In this document: piece after piece, positions 57,825-64,000 of the stretch
Numbering within the stretch: the stretch's first letter is position 1
How the letters are laid out: each line of letters begins with the position of its first letter
NCBI RefSeq assembly: GCF_040361215.1
Contig: NZ_APND01000002.1
Coordinates: forward strand, 1 to 64,000
Reading direction: 5' to 3'
Origin: Salinisphaera dokdonensis
Lineage (GTDB): Bacteria; Pseudomonadota; Gammaproteobacteria; Nevskiales; Salinisphaeraceae
DNA: 64,000 bases
Notes under the pieces: model-generated
What the model saw: the letters and a program-made list of their open reading frames with translations, nothing else
What the model was told of the DNA's origin: nothing
Databases searched by the model: none
Program-made: the position numbers and the translations under genes

Positions 57825-59462
57825 CTAGACCACTTTGCCCGGGCGATGCCCGCCGAACTGGTCGCGCAGTTTTGTCTTGAGCAGCTTGCCGGTGGCGGTA
57901 TGCGGCAGTTCGTCGACGAACACGATATCGTCCGGCAGCCACCACTTGGCGACCCGTTCTTTCAAATGCGTCATCAGTTCATCGACCGTGATCGTGGCAC
58001 CCGGCTTGGGCACGACGATCATCAGCGGGCGTTCCTGCCATTTCTCGTCGGCGATCGCGATCACGGCCGCTTCGGCCACGCCGGGGTGCGAGAAAGCCGC
58101 CCCTTCGAGATCCTGCGATGAAATCCATTCGCCGCCGGACTTGATCACGTCCTTGGCACGATCGACCAGCTGTAGATAGCCATCGCGGTCGATGGTCGCG
58201 ATATCGCCGGTCGGGAAATAACCTTCGGCGTCGAGCACGTTGTCGTCGCGGCCATAGTAGCCGCTGGCAATCCATGGCCCGCGGATATACAGATGCCCTG
58301 CCTGCTCGCCGTCGTGTGCGAGCGTGTTGCCCTCGTCGTCGACCAGCTTGAGTTCGACGCCCCAGATGCCGCGCCCCTGCTTGATCTTGACCGCTTCGCG
58401 CGCTTCGTCGTCGAGCGCGTCGTGCTTAGGCAGCCAGCGGTTGGCCACGCCCAGCGGGCTGGTTTCCGTCATGCCCCAGCCCTGCACGACCTCGACGCCG
58501 AACTCGTCTTCCATGCGCCGAATCATCGCGCGCGGCGGCGCGCTGCCGCCGATGCCGATGGTGTCCAGGCACAGTGCCTCGCCGGATAAATCCGCGTGCG
58601 CGTCGAGATACTGGAACAGCATCAGCCACACGGTGGGCACGGCCTGGGAAAAGGTCACACGCTCATCGCGCATCAGGCTGTAGATATTCTCGCCATCGAG
58701 ACGCGGGCCGGGCAGCACGACCTTGGCGCCCGCGATCGCGGCCGCGTACGGCATGCCCCAGGCATTGGCATGAAACATCGGCACCACGAGCAGCAACACC
58801 GAACGGGCGCGTACGCCGAAGCTGTCCGGCGCCATCGCGATGAGCGAATGCAGTACCGTGGAACGATGCGAATAGAGCACGCCCTTGGGGTTGCCCGTGG
58901 TGCCCGAGGTATAGCAAAGGCTCGACGCCGTACGCTCGTCAAAGACAGGCCATTCGTAATCCGCCGACTGCTCGGCCATCAGCTCTTCGTAACAGAGCAG
59001 ATCGACGCCCTCGATTTCCGGCATATGCGCGCGATCGGTGAGCACGATGAAATGGGTCACGTGCTTCAAGCGCGGCGCGAGTTCGGCGACCAGCGGCGCG
59101 AAGTCGAGATCGAACAGCAGCACCTTGTCCTCGGCGTGATCGAGGATGTAGTCGACCTGCTCGGCGAACAGGCGCGGATTGACCGTGTGCAATACCGCGC
59201 CGCTACCGGACACGCCGTAGTAGAGCTCCAGATGGCGGTCGGTGTTCCAGGCCAGGGTCGCGACCCGGTCCCCTTCGACAACGCCCAACCCAGCCATCAG
59301 GTTGGCCGCCTGTTTCGAGCGATCGCGCAACTGGCGATAGTTCATCCGCCGGATCGGCCCCTCGACACTCCGGGTCACGATCTCGGTGTCGCCATGAAAC
59401 TGCGCCGCGTGCTCGATCAGCGATGAAATGAGCAGCGGGCGGTCCTGCATCAGTCCCAGCAT
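57825..59462 (-). CDS. Medium/long-chain fatty-acid CoA ligase (AlkK/FadD-like)
   Basis: The 545-residue AMP-forming enzyme has P-loop SSLCYTSGTTGNPKGVLYSHRS, A5 QGWGMTETSPLG, A8 FPTGDIATIDRDGYLQLVDRAKDVIKSGGEWISSQDLE and A10 Lys in PHTATGKLLKTKLRD. The VPMFHANAWGMPYA segment is typical of AlkK-type medium-chain ligases found in alkane degraders. It heads a probable operon with the TRAP permeases. A strong palindrome lies 40 bp upstream. Confidence 0.93.
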   Translation of the reverse strand: MLGLMQDRPLLISSLIEHAAQFHGDTEIVTRSVEGPIRRMNYRQLRDRSKQAANLMAGLGVVEGDRVATLAWNTDRHLELYYGVSGSGAVLHTVNPRLFAEQVDYILDHAEDKVLLFDLDFAPLVAELAPRLKHVTHFIVLTDRAHMPEIEGVDLLCYEELMAEQSADYEWPVFDERTASSLCYTSGTTGNPKGVLYSHRSTVLHSLIAMAPDSFGVRARSVLLLVVPMFHANAWGMPYAAAIAGAKVVLPGPRLDGENIYSLMRDERVTFSQAVPTVWLMLFQYLDAHADLSGEALCLDTIGIGGSAPPRAMIRRMEDEFGVEVVQGWGMTETSPLGVANRWLPKHDALDDEAREAVKIKQGRGIWGVELKLVDDEGNTLAHDGEQAGHLYIRGPWIASGYYGRDDNVLDAEGYFPTGDIATIDRDGYLQLVDRAKDVIKSGGEWISSQDLEGAAFSHPGVAEAAVIAIADEKWQERPLMIVVPKPGATITVDELMTHLKERVAKWWLPDDIVFVDELPHTATGKLLKTKLRDQFGGHRPGKVV

Positions 59463-59501
59463 GCGGGTCTCCTGTACACGGGGCGCATCGGCATTACGGT
59501 T

Positions 59502-59522
59502 CTCGGGCGTCGAACGCCCGAG
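59502..59522. promoter_or_regulatory. Palindrome upstream of the AlkK-like ligase
   Basis: CTCGGGCGT and ACGCCCGAG are perfect 9-bp arms around a 3-base centre (CGA). The element lies between the thiolase stop and the ligase start and lacks a T run. It differs from the regulon dyad and may be an operator or a weak terminator. Confidence 0.5.
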
Positions 59523-59544
59523 TATTCAATCCAGAGCCTTACGA

Positions 59545-60726
59545 CTACAGCCGTTCGACGATGGTGACGTTGGCCAGGCCACCGCCTTCGCACATCGTCT
59601 GCAGGCCATAGCGGCCCTCGCGCTGCTTGAGCGCATGCACCAGCGTGGTCATCAGCTTGGTGCCGGAGCCGCCCAGCGGGTGGCCCAGCGCGATCGCGCC
59701 GCCATTGACGTTGAGGCGTTCCGGGTCGGCGTCGAGGGTGCGCGTCCAGGCCAGCGGCACCGGTGCGAACGCTTCGTTGACCTCGTAGAGGTCGATATCG
59801 TTGAGCGACAGCCCGGCTTTCTTGAGCGCGCGCTCGGTGGCCGGGATCGGCGCTTCGAGCATGATGACCGGGTCGTGGCCGATCACGCTCAGGTGATGAA
59901 TCCGCGCCAGCGGCTCGACGCCCAGCTGTTTCAGGCCGCGTTCGTTGACCACCATCACGCCACTCGCGCCGTCGCAGATCTGGCTGGCATTGGCGGCGGT
60001 GATCCGCCCGCCTTCCTGCAGCAGCTTCACGCCGCTGATGCCTTCCAGCGAGGCATCGAAACGGATGCCTTCGTCCACGGTATGCATGGCATCGCCGCCG
60101 TTGCCGTCGTAATCGCGCACGGGCACCGGCAGGATCTCGTCGTCAAAGCGCCCTGCTTCCGTGGCACGAACGGCTTTCTTGTGGCTTTCCAGCGAGAAGG
60201 CGTCGAGCTCATCCTTCGACAGCTCGTATTTCTTGGCCATCATCTCCGCACCCGCGAACTGGGTGAAATCATCCACACCGGGGTAGCGTTTCTGAATCGC
60301 CGGGCCGAAGTAGTGACCCATGCCCTGCTTGGCCGGCAGCGCGACCGACGCGCCCATCGGTACGCGGCTCATGGATTCGACACCGGCTGCGATGACGATG
60401 TCCTGGGTGCCCGACATCACCGCCTGGGCGGCAAAGTGGATAGCCTGCTGCGAGGAGCCGCACTGGCGATCAACCGATGTGCCCGGCACGGATTCCGGCA
60501 ACCGCGAGGACAGCACCGCATTGCGCGCGATGTTGAGTGCCTGCTCGCCGAACTGGCCGACGCAACCCATGATCACGTCGTCGATCATTGCCGGATCGGC
60601 ATCGGTACGATCAAGCAGCGCGTCGAGCACCTGACCGGACAGATCGGCGGGATGCCAGCCGGACAGGCGCCCGCCACGGCGGCCACCGGCAGTACGGGTC
60701 GCGGCGACGATATAGGCTTCACTCAT
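59545..60726 (-). CDS. Acetyl-CoA acetyltransferase (thiolase)
   Basis: The 393-residue enzyme cleaves 3-ketoacyl-CoA or condenses acetyl-CoA. The acyl-accepting Cys is in SVDRQCGSSQQAIHFAAQ, the catalytic His in GGAIALGHPLGGSG and the second Cys in MCEGGGLANVTIVERL. The start at 60726 gives the typical SEAYIVAATRTAGG N-terminus. The regulon dyad is centred 107 bp upstream, and the hydroxyacyl-CoA dehydrogenase gene ends 143 bp upstream. Confidence 0.95.
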   Translation of the reverse strand: MSEAYIVAATRTAGGRRGGRLSGWHPADLSGQVLDALLDRTDADPAMIDDVIMGCVGQFGEQALNIARNAVLSSRLPESVPGTSVDRQCGSSQQAIHFAAQAVMSGTQDIVIAAGVESMSRVPMGASVALPAKQGMGHYFGPAIQKRYPGVDDFTQFAGAEMMAKKYELSKDELDAFSLESHKKAVRATEAGRFDDEILPVPVRDYDGNGGDAMHTVDEGIRFDASLEGISGVKLLQEGGRITAANASQICDGASGVMVVNERGLKQLGVEPLARIHHLSVIGHDPVIMLEAPIPATERALKKAGLSLNDIDLYEVNEAFAPVPLAWTRTLDADPERLNVNGGAIALGHPLGGSGTKLMTTLVHALKQREGRYGLQTMCEGGGLANVTIVERL

Positions 60727-60824
60727 GGGGTTTCCTCGCCAAGGCGCGCCGCAGCTGTGCGGGCGCACCTCGTGGTTGGTGCAAACGGTACGGGTTCATC
60801 CTCGGTCGCGGGCCGCAGGGCCTG

Positions 60825-60842
60825 CGTCGTCCGAAGCGACGA
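60825..60842. promoter_or_regulatory. Fatty-acid-region dyad, site 4
   Basis: GTCGTCCGAAGCGACGAT matches the motif with small changes in the left arm and is centred about 107 bp before the thiolase start at 60726. Confidence 0.68.
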
Positions 60843-60869
60843 TTTTGATCGGGGTCGGGCGTGGGCCGG

Positions 60870-61652
60870 CTAGCGCGGCGCCATCCGGATCGCGCCATCC
60901 AGGCGCACGCTCTCGCCGTTCATGTAGCCGTTGTCGATCAACGCCTCGACCAGCGCCGCGAACTCGTCCGGCTGGCCGAGCCGCTTGGGAAACGGCACCG
61001 AGGCCGCCAGCGCGTCCTTGACCTGATCCGGCAAGCCGGCCATCAAAGGCGTTTCGAAGATGCCGGGCATGATCGTGTTGATACGGATGCCGTCGCCCAT
61101 CAAGTCACGCGCGATCGGCAAAGTCATGCCGACCAGCCCCGCCTTGGAGGCGGCATAGGCGGCCTGGCCCATCTGGCCGTCCTGCGCCGCGACCGAGGCG
61201 GTATTGATCATCGCGCCACGCTCACCGTCGACACCGGGTTCCAGCGAAAGCATGCCCTGCGCCGACTTGGCGTTGCAGCGAAACGAGCCGATCAGGTTGA
61301 TCTGGAGCACCTTCTCGAACTCCGCGATCGGAAAATGCTTGGCCTCGCCCGTCTTCTTGTCGCGGCTGGCCGTCTTGAAGGCATTGCCAATCCCCGCGCA
61401 ATTGATCAGCAGGCGTTCCTGGCCGATCGCCGCGCGTGCCTTCTCGAAACCGGCATCCACGGATTCCTCCGAGGTCACATCGACCTGGCAGAAGATGCCG
61501 CCCAACTCATCAGCCAGCGGCTCACCGGCGTCCTTGTTGAGATCGAACAGCGCGACGCGCACGCCCTGGGCGGCCAGCCGGCGTGCCACGGCAGCACCCA
61601 GCCCGGAGGCACCGCCGGTGATCACCGCGCTTACGGAAGAATCGAGTTTCAT
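60870..61652 (-). CDS. 3-hydroxyacyl-CoA dehydrogenase, short-chain dehydrogenase type (HSD10-like)
   Basis: The 260-residue SDR enzyme has cofactor motif ITGGASGLGAAVARRLAAQG (11-30), NCAGIG, catalytic Ser/Tyr/Lys in TASVAAQDGQMGQAAYAASKAG and a C-terminal GESVRLDGAIRMAPR. It belongs to the group that oxidises 3-hydroxyacyl-CoA with NAD, fitting a beta-oxidation step between the dehydrogenases and the thiolase. AAGGA precedes the ATG at 61652. The regulon dyad is centred 109 bp upstream. Confidence 0.92.
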   Translation of the reverse strand: MKLDSSVSAVITGGASGLGAAVARRLAAQGVRVALFDLNKDAGEPLADELGGIFCQVDVTSEESVDAGFEKARAAIGQERLLINCAGIGNAFKTASRDKKTGEAKHFPIAEFEKVLQINLIGSFRCNAKSAQGMLSLEPGVDGERGAMINTASVAAQDGQMGQAAYAASKAGLVGMTLPIARDLMGDGIRINTIMPGIFETPLMAGLPDQVKDALAASVPFPKRLGQPDEFAALVEALIDNGYMNGESVRLDGAIRMAPR

Positions 61653-61752
61653 GAGACATCCTTGCTCGAAGACATAGACCAATCGCGTGCAACACCCGGC
61701 GGGCGCGACGCGTCGTATGTGCCGAGTCTTTCGAAAGCGCCCCATACGCCGC

Positions 61753-61770
61753 ATCGTCGAAAGCGACGAA
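61753..61770. promoter_or_regulatory. Fatty-acid-region dyad, site 5
   Basis: ATCGTCGAAAGCGACGAA matches the motif and is centred about 109 bp before the hydroxyacyl-CoA dehydrogenase start at 61652. It is also 262 bp before the MalT-type regulator on the other strand. Confidence 0.7.
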
Positions 61771-61904
61771 ATCGCCATTACCGCGCGTGGATGGGCCATG
61801 CTGGCGTCGTTGGAAACAGTCAGAGCGCTTGGCCCAACGCACCGGTTGGCCCGAGCTTCCATGCGTTGACGTGGCTGCAGAACCGGGTAAAGGTAGTCGC
61901 CGGC

Positions 61905-61916
61905 GAACGATCGTTC
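61905..61916. promoter_or_regulatory. Palindrome GAACGATCGTTC upstream of the MalT-type regulator
   Basis: A perfect 12-bp palindrome 116 bp before the regulator start. It shares its ACGATCGT core with the alkB/tetR operator at 3020-3041 but is 2 bp shorter, so it may be a second TetR-type site. Confidence 0.45.
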
Positions 61917-62031
61917 AGGGCTCGATCAACGACGCGCAAGACGTCGATCAAAAGCCCCGGCCACCCAGGCTGGCGGCGATCACAAACCGCATCACGAACA
62001 AGCGGCTGTACGCGCCTTCGGAGGAGACAAC

Positions 62032-64000
62032 ATGACCACGCCCAATCGTGGCCGCCCGACGGCGGGCGCGCTGACCAGCAAGCTCAACCCGCCGACCGTG
62101 CACGCGGCCCAGCTGCTGCGCGACGAGATCGCCGCGAGTCTGCAGGGCGATGGCGCTGTGAAGCTGGTGCTGTGCCAGGGCCCGGCCGGCTTCGGCAAAT
62201 CCACGCTCATGGCCCAGTGCATGGAAAAGCTGGCCGCCGACGGCACACGAACCGCCTGGCTCACCCTCGACGAGGCCGACAACGATATCCAGCGTTTCCT
62301 GCCCTGTCTGGAAGCCGCCATTGCCAATCTGCTGCCGGCTACCGCCGACGAACCGGCCGCGGGCGACGACAGCTCTTCAGCGGGCGACACAGCGCTCAAC
62401 CTGATCGCCGGACTGGCCGATCATGACGACCACTTCGCGCTGTTTCTCGACGACTTCGAGCGGATCCAGGAACCCACCGTGCTGGGGCTGGTGCGTGAGA
62501 TCATCGACCATCTTCCGCCGAACTGTCGGCTGGTGATCGGCTCGCGTTCGCTGCCGGACCTGCGCCTGGCACGCCTGCGCACCCGCGGCCAGCTGGTTGA
62601 GATCGACAGCAAGCGGCTACGATTCTCGCTCGCCGAGACGGAGCAGTTCCTTAACCACCATCGTGGGCTGGCGCTTGGCGCCGACGAGCTCGCCGAGATC
62701 CACGCCAAGACCGAAGGCTGGGTAGCCGCGCTCTGGCTGGCCTCGCTCGCGCTCGAGAAACATCCGGCACCGGTCGATTTCATCACCCGTTTCTCGGGCG
62801 AACATCGCGCGGTCGCGGATTACCTGGCCGAGGATGTACTCGCCCAGCAACCCGAACGCGTTCGCAAGTTCCTGCTGCGCACCAGCATCCTGCGTTACCT
62901 CAGCGTGCCGCTGTGCAACGCGCTACTGCCGAATGCCGACAGCGCTTCGCTGATCGACCTGCTCAACGAAGCCAATGTCTTCCTGGTGCCGATCGAAAGC
63001 GAAGAACGGCTCTACCGCTACCACAGCCTGTTTTCGGATTTCCTGCGCCATCGTCTGGCCGCGGAATGTCCGGACGAGATCGCGCCGCTGCATCGCGCAG
63101 CATCAGCCTGGTTCGAGGCCCAGCACCGGCCGGTGCCGGCTATCGATCATGCCTTGGAAGGCGGTGATTTCGACCGTGCGCTCACACTCATGTCGCAGCA
63201 CGCCGAGCATCTGCTCGCCCAGGGGCGCATGCGCCTACTCGGACGCTGGTTCGACAGCATTCCGGCAGCCGATCTGGCGGCCTGGCCGTTGTTGCAAGCG
63301 ATCCATGTCTGGGCGCTGTGCTTCAGCTGCAGCCCGCATACCGCGATGGAGAAACTCGAACAGACCGGGCTGGAATACTCGACCGACCCGCGTATCCGCC
63401 CCCATGCGCTGGCGCTGCGGCCATCGATTCTCGCGATCATGGACGACTTCGAGCAGGTCTATGCGATCGGCAGCAAGACGCTCGACGCCCTGCCCGCCGG
63501 CGAACCCTTTGCCGAGACGACGCTGGTGAACACGCTCGCCAATGCCTATTCGGTGATGGGTGAACACCAACGCGCGCGGGCGCTGCTCGACGGCGCCCGC
63601 GATGTGCAGGGCGTGCACGAAAGCGCCTTCAACGCGATGTTCTCGGAATCCGTCGAAGGCATCATCGACCTGCAGGAAGGCCGTCAGCGCCAGGCCGCCG
63701 CACGTTTTCGCCTGGCCGCGCGCATCACCCGGCCGCGCTCGGCGTTCTCGCCGATCGGCACCAACGGCAACGCCTGGGCCGGCGTGCTGCATGCGGCCAC
63801 GGTCTACGAATCGAACGATCTGGATACGGCGACCCAGCTGCTCAATGTCTATGCACCGCTGGCGCGGCATATCGGCCTGCCCGATCACATGATCCTGGCC
63901 GATGTGATGCTCGCGCGTATTGCCTTCATCGAAGGCGACATGGACAAGGCGCTACAGACACTCACCGTACTCGAACGCACCGGCCACAACCGCCAGCTGC
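62032..64000 (+). CDS. MalT/LuxR-family ATP-dependent transcriptional regulator (partial, runs off the window)
   Basis: The first 656 residues or so of a large regulator are present; the C-terminal LuxR helix-turn-helix lies beyond 64000. GGAGGAG precedes the ATG. Residues about 15-60 resemble the MalT N-terminus, with P-loop GPAGFGKSTLMAQ. The ATPase core includes FALFLDDFERIQ (Walker B) and LVIGSRSLPDLRLARLR, and TEGWVAALWLASLALE follows. From about 330 on a TPR-like helical sensor region begins (YRYHSLFSDFLRHRL; AIDHALEGGDFDRALTLM). AlkS, the alkane regulator of Pseudomonas, has this architecture. It is divergent from the hydroxyacyl-CoA dehydrogenase gene and is the best candidate to bind the dyad found before five nearby genes. 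Confidence 0.9.
   Translation, partial: MTTPNRGRPTAGALTSKLNPPTVHAAQLLRDEIAASLQGDGAVKLVLCQGPAGFGKSTLMAQCMEKLAADGTRTAWLTLDEADNDIQRFLPCLEAAIANLLPATADEPAAGDDSSSAGDTALNLIAGLADHDDHFALFLDDFERIQEPTVLGLVREIIDHLPPNCRLVIGSRSLPDLRLARLRTRGQLVEIDSKRLRFSLAETEQFLNHHRGLALGADELAEIHAKTEGWVAALWLASLALEKHPAPVDFITRFSGEHRAVADYLAEDVLAQQPERVRKFLLRTSILRYLSVPLCNALLPNADSASLIDLLNEANVFLVPIESEERLYRYHSLFSDFLRHRLAAECPDEIAPLHRAASAWFEAQHRPVPAIDHALEGGDFDRALTLMSQHAEHLLAQGRMRLLGRWFDSIPAADLAAWPLLQAIHVWALCFSCSPHTAMEKLEQTGLEYSTDPRIRPHALALRPSILAIMDDFEQVYAIGSKTLDALPAGEPFAETTLVNTLANAYSVMGEHQRARALLDGARDVQGVHESAFNAMFSESVEGIIDLQEGRQRQAAARFRLAARITRPRSAFSPIGTNGNAWAGVLHAATVYESNDLDTATQLLNVYAPLARHIGLPDHMILADVMLARIAFIEGDMDKALQTLTVLERTGHNRQL

Noticed and set aside
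1..64000. CRISPR arrays, rRNA, tRNA genes, insertion sequences and prophage genes
   Set aside because: I found no regularly spaced direct repeats, no conserved rRNA segments, no cloverleaf I could support and no transposase, integrase or phage structural protein.

Overview
The window looks like the chromosome of a GC-rich, probably halophilic or marine, hydrocarbon- and alcohol-oxidising gammaproteobacterium. Salinisphaera or a close relative is my best guess. This rests on the gene mix (AlkB-rubredoxin, quinoprotein alcohol dehydrogenase, TRAP transport, several acyl-CoA dehydrogenases) and on unusually acidic exported proteins, not on a marker gene. I saw no rRNA, tRNA, CRISPR array or transposase.

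Layout. (1) 0-3.8 kb: a solute-binding protein, an alkane hydroxylase fused to rubredoxin, and a divergent TetR regulator with a palindromic operator. This block lies between two copies of the same NtrC-type tail; the left copy is decayed. (2) 3.8-10.3 kb: an NtrC-type two-component pair and a complete but split PQQ set, pqqA-pqqE on the plus strand and pqqB-C-D on the minus strand, converging. (3) 10.3-16.3 kb: an AcoR-type sigma-54 activator, an NAD aldehyde dehydrogenase and a NarL-type two-component pair. (4) 16.4-19.5 kb: a TonB-dependent receptor with an acidic loop and a very acidic PepSY protein. (5) 19.5-28.2 kb: a LysR regulator, a DMT permease, the PQQ-associated ABC set (permease, binding protein, beta-propeller, ATPase) and a second, Ssu/Tau-like ABC set interrupted by a nested palindromic repeat. 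(6) 28.5-32.9 kb: a flavocytochrome c pair, then a four-gene ExbB/ExbD-like envelope cluster of unknown role. (7) 32.9-39.1 kb: the quinoprotein alcohol dehydrogenase operon, with cytochrome c550, a cytochrome/binding-protein fusion, an unknown protein, a SoxYZ-like carrier and a metallohydrolase. (8) 39.3-47.9 kb: a SHOCT lipoprotein, a porin, an M48 protease, two formaldehyde-detoxification genes, a universal stress protein and a SulP transporter. (9) 48.2-64 kb: a fatty-acid/acyl-CoA degradation region with a TRAP transporter, ending in a MalT-type regulator cut by the window edge.

How it fits together. AlkB would make alcohols from alkanes. The PQQ dehydrogenase, which carries the Asp-x-Asp signature of lanthanide-type enzymes, would oxidise alcohols in the periplasm. 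The aldehyde dehydrogenase, CoA ligases, acyl-CoA dehydrogenases, hydroxyacyl dehydrogenase and thiolase would carry the products into beta-oxidation. Gfa and the zinc dehydrogenase would remove formaldehyde.

Two regulatory layers can be read from the DNA. Good sigma-54 promoters (GG-N10-GC) precede pqqA, pqqB, the aldehyde dehydrogenase, the quinoprotein dehydrogenase operon and the porin. A separate 18-bp dyad close to ATCGTCGG-N2-CCGACGAT lies 104-128 bp upstream of five genes of the fatty-acid region. The TonB receptor, the PepSY protein and the PedA1A2BC-like ABC set may together form a lanthanide-acquisition module; that is inference.
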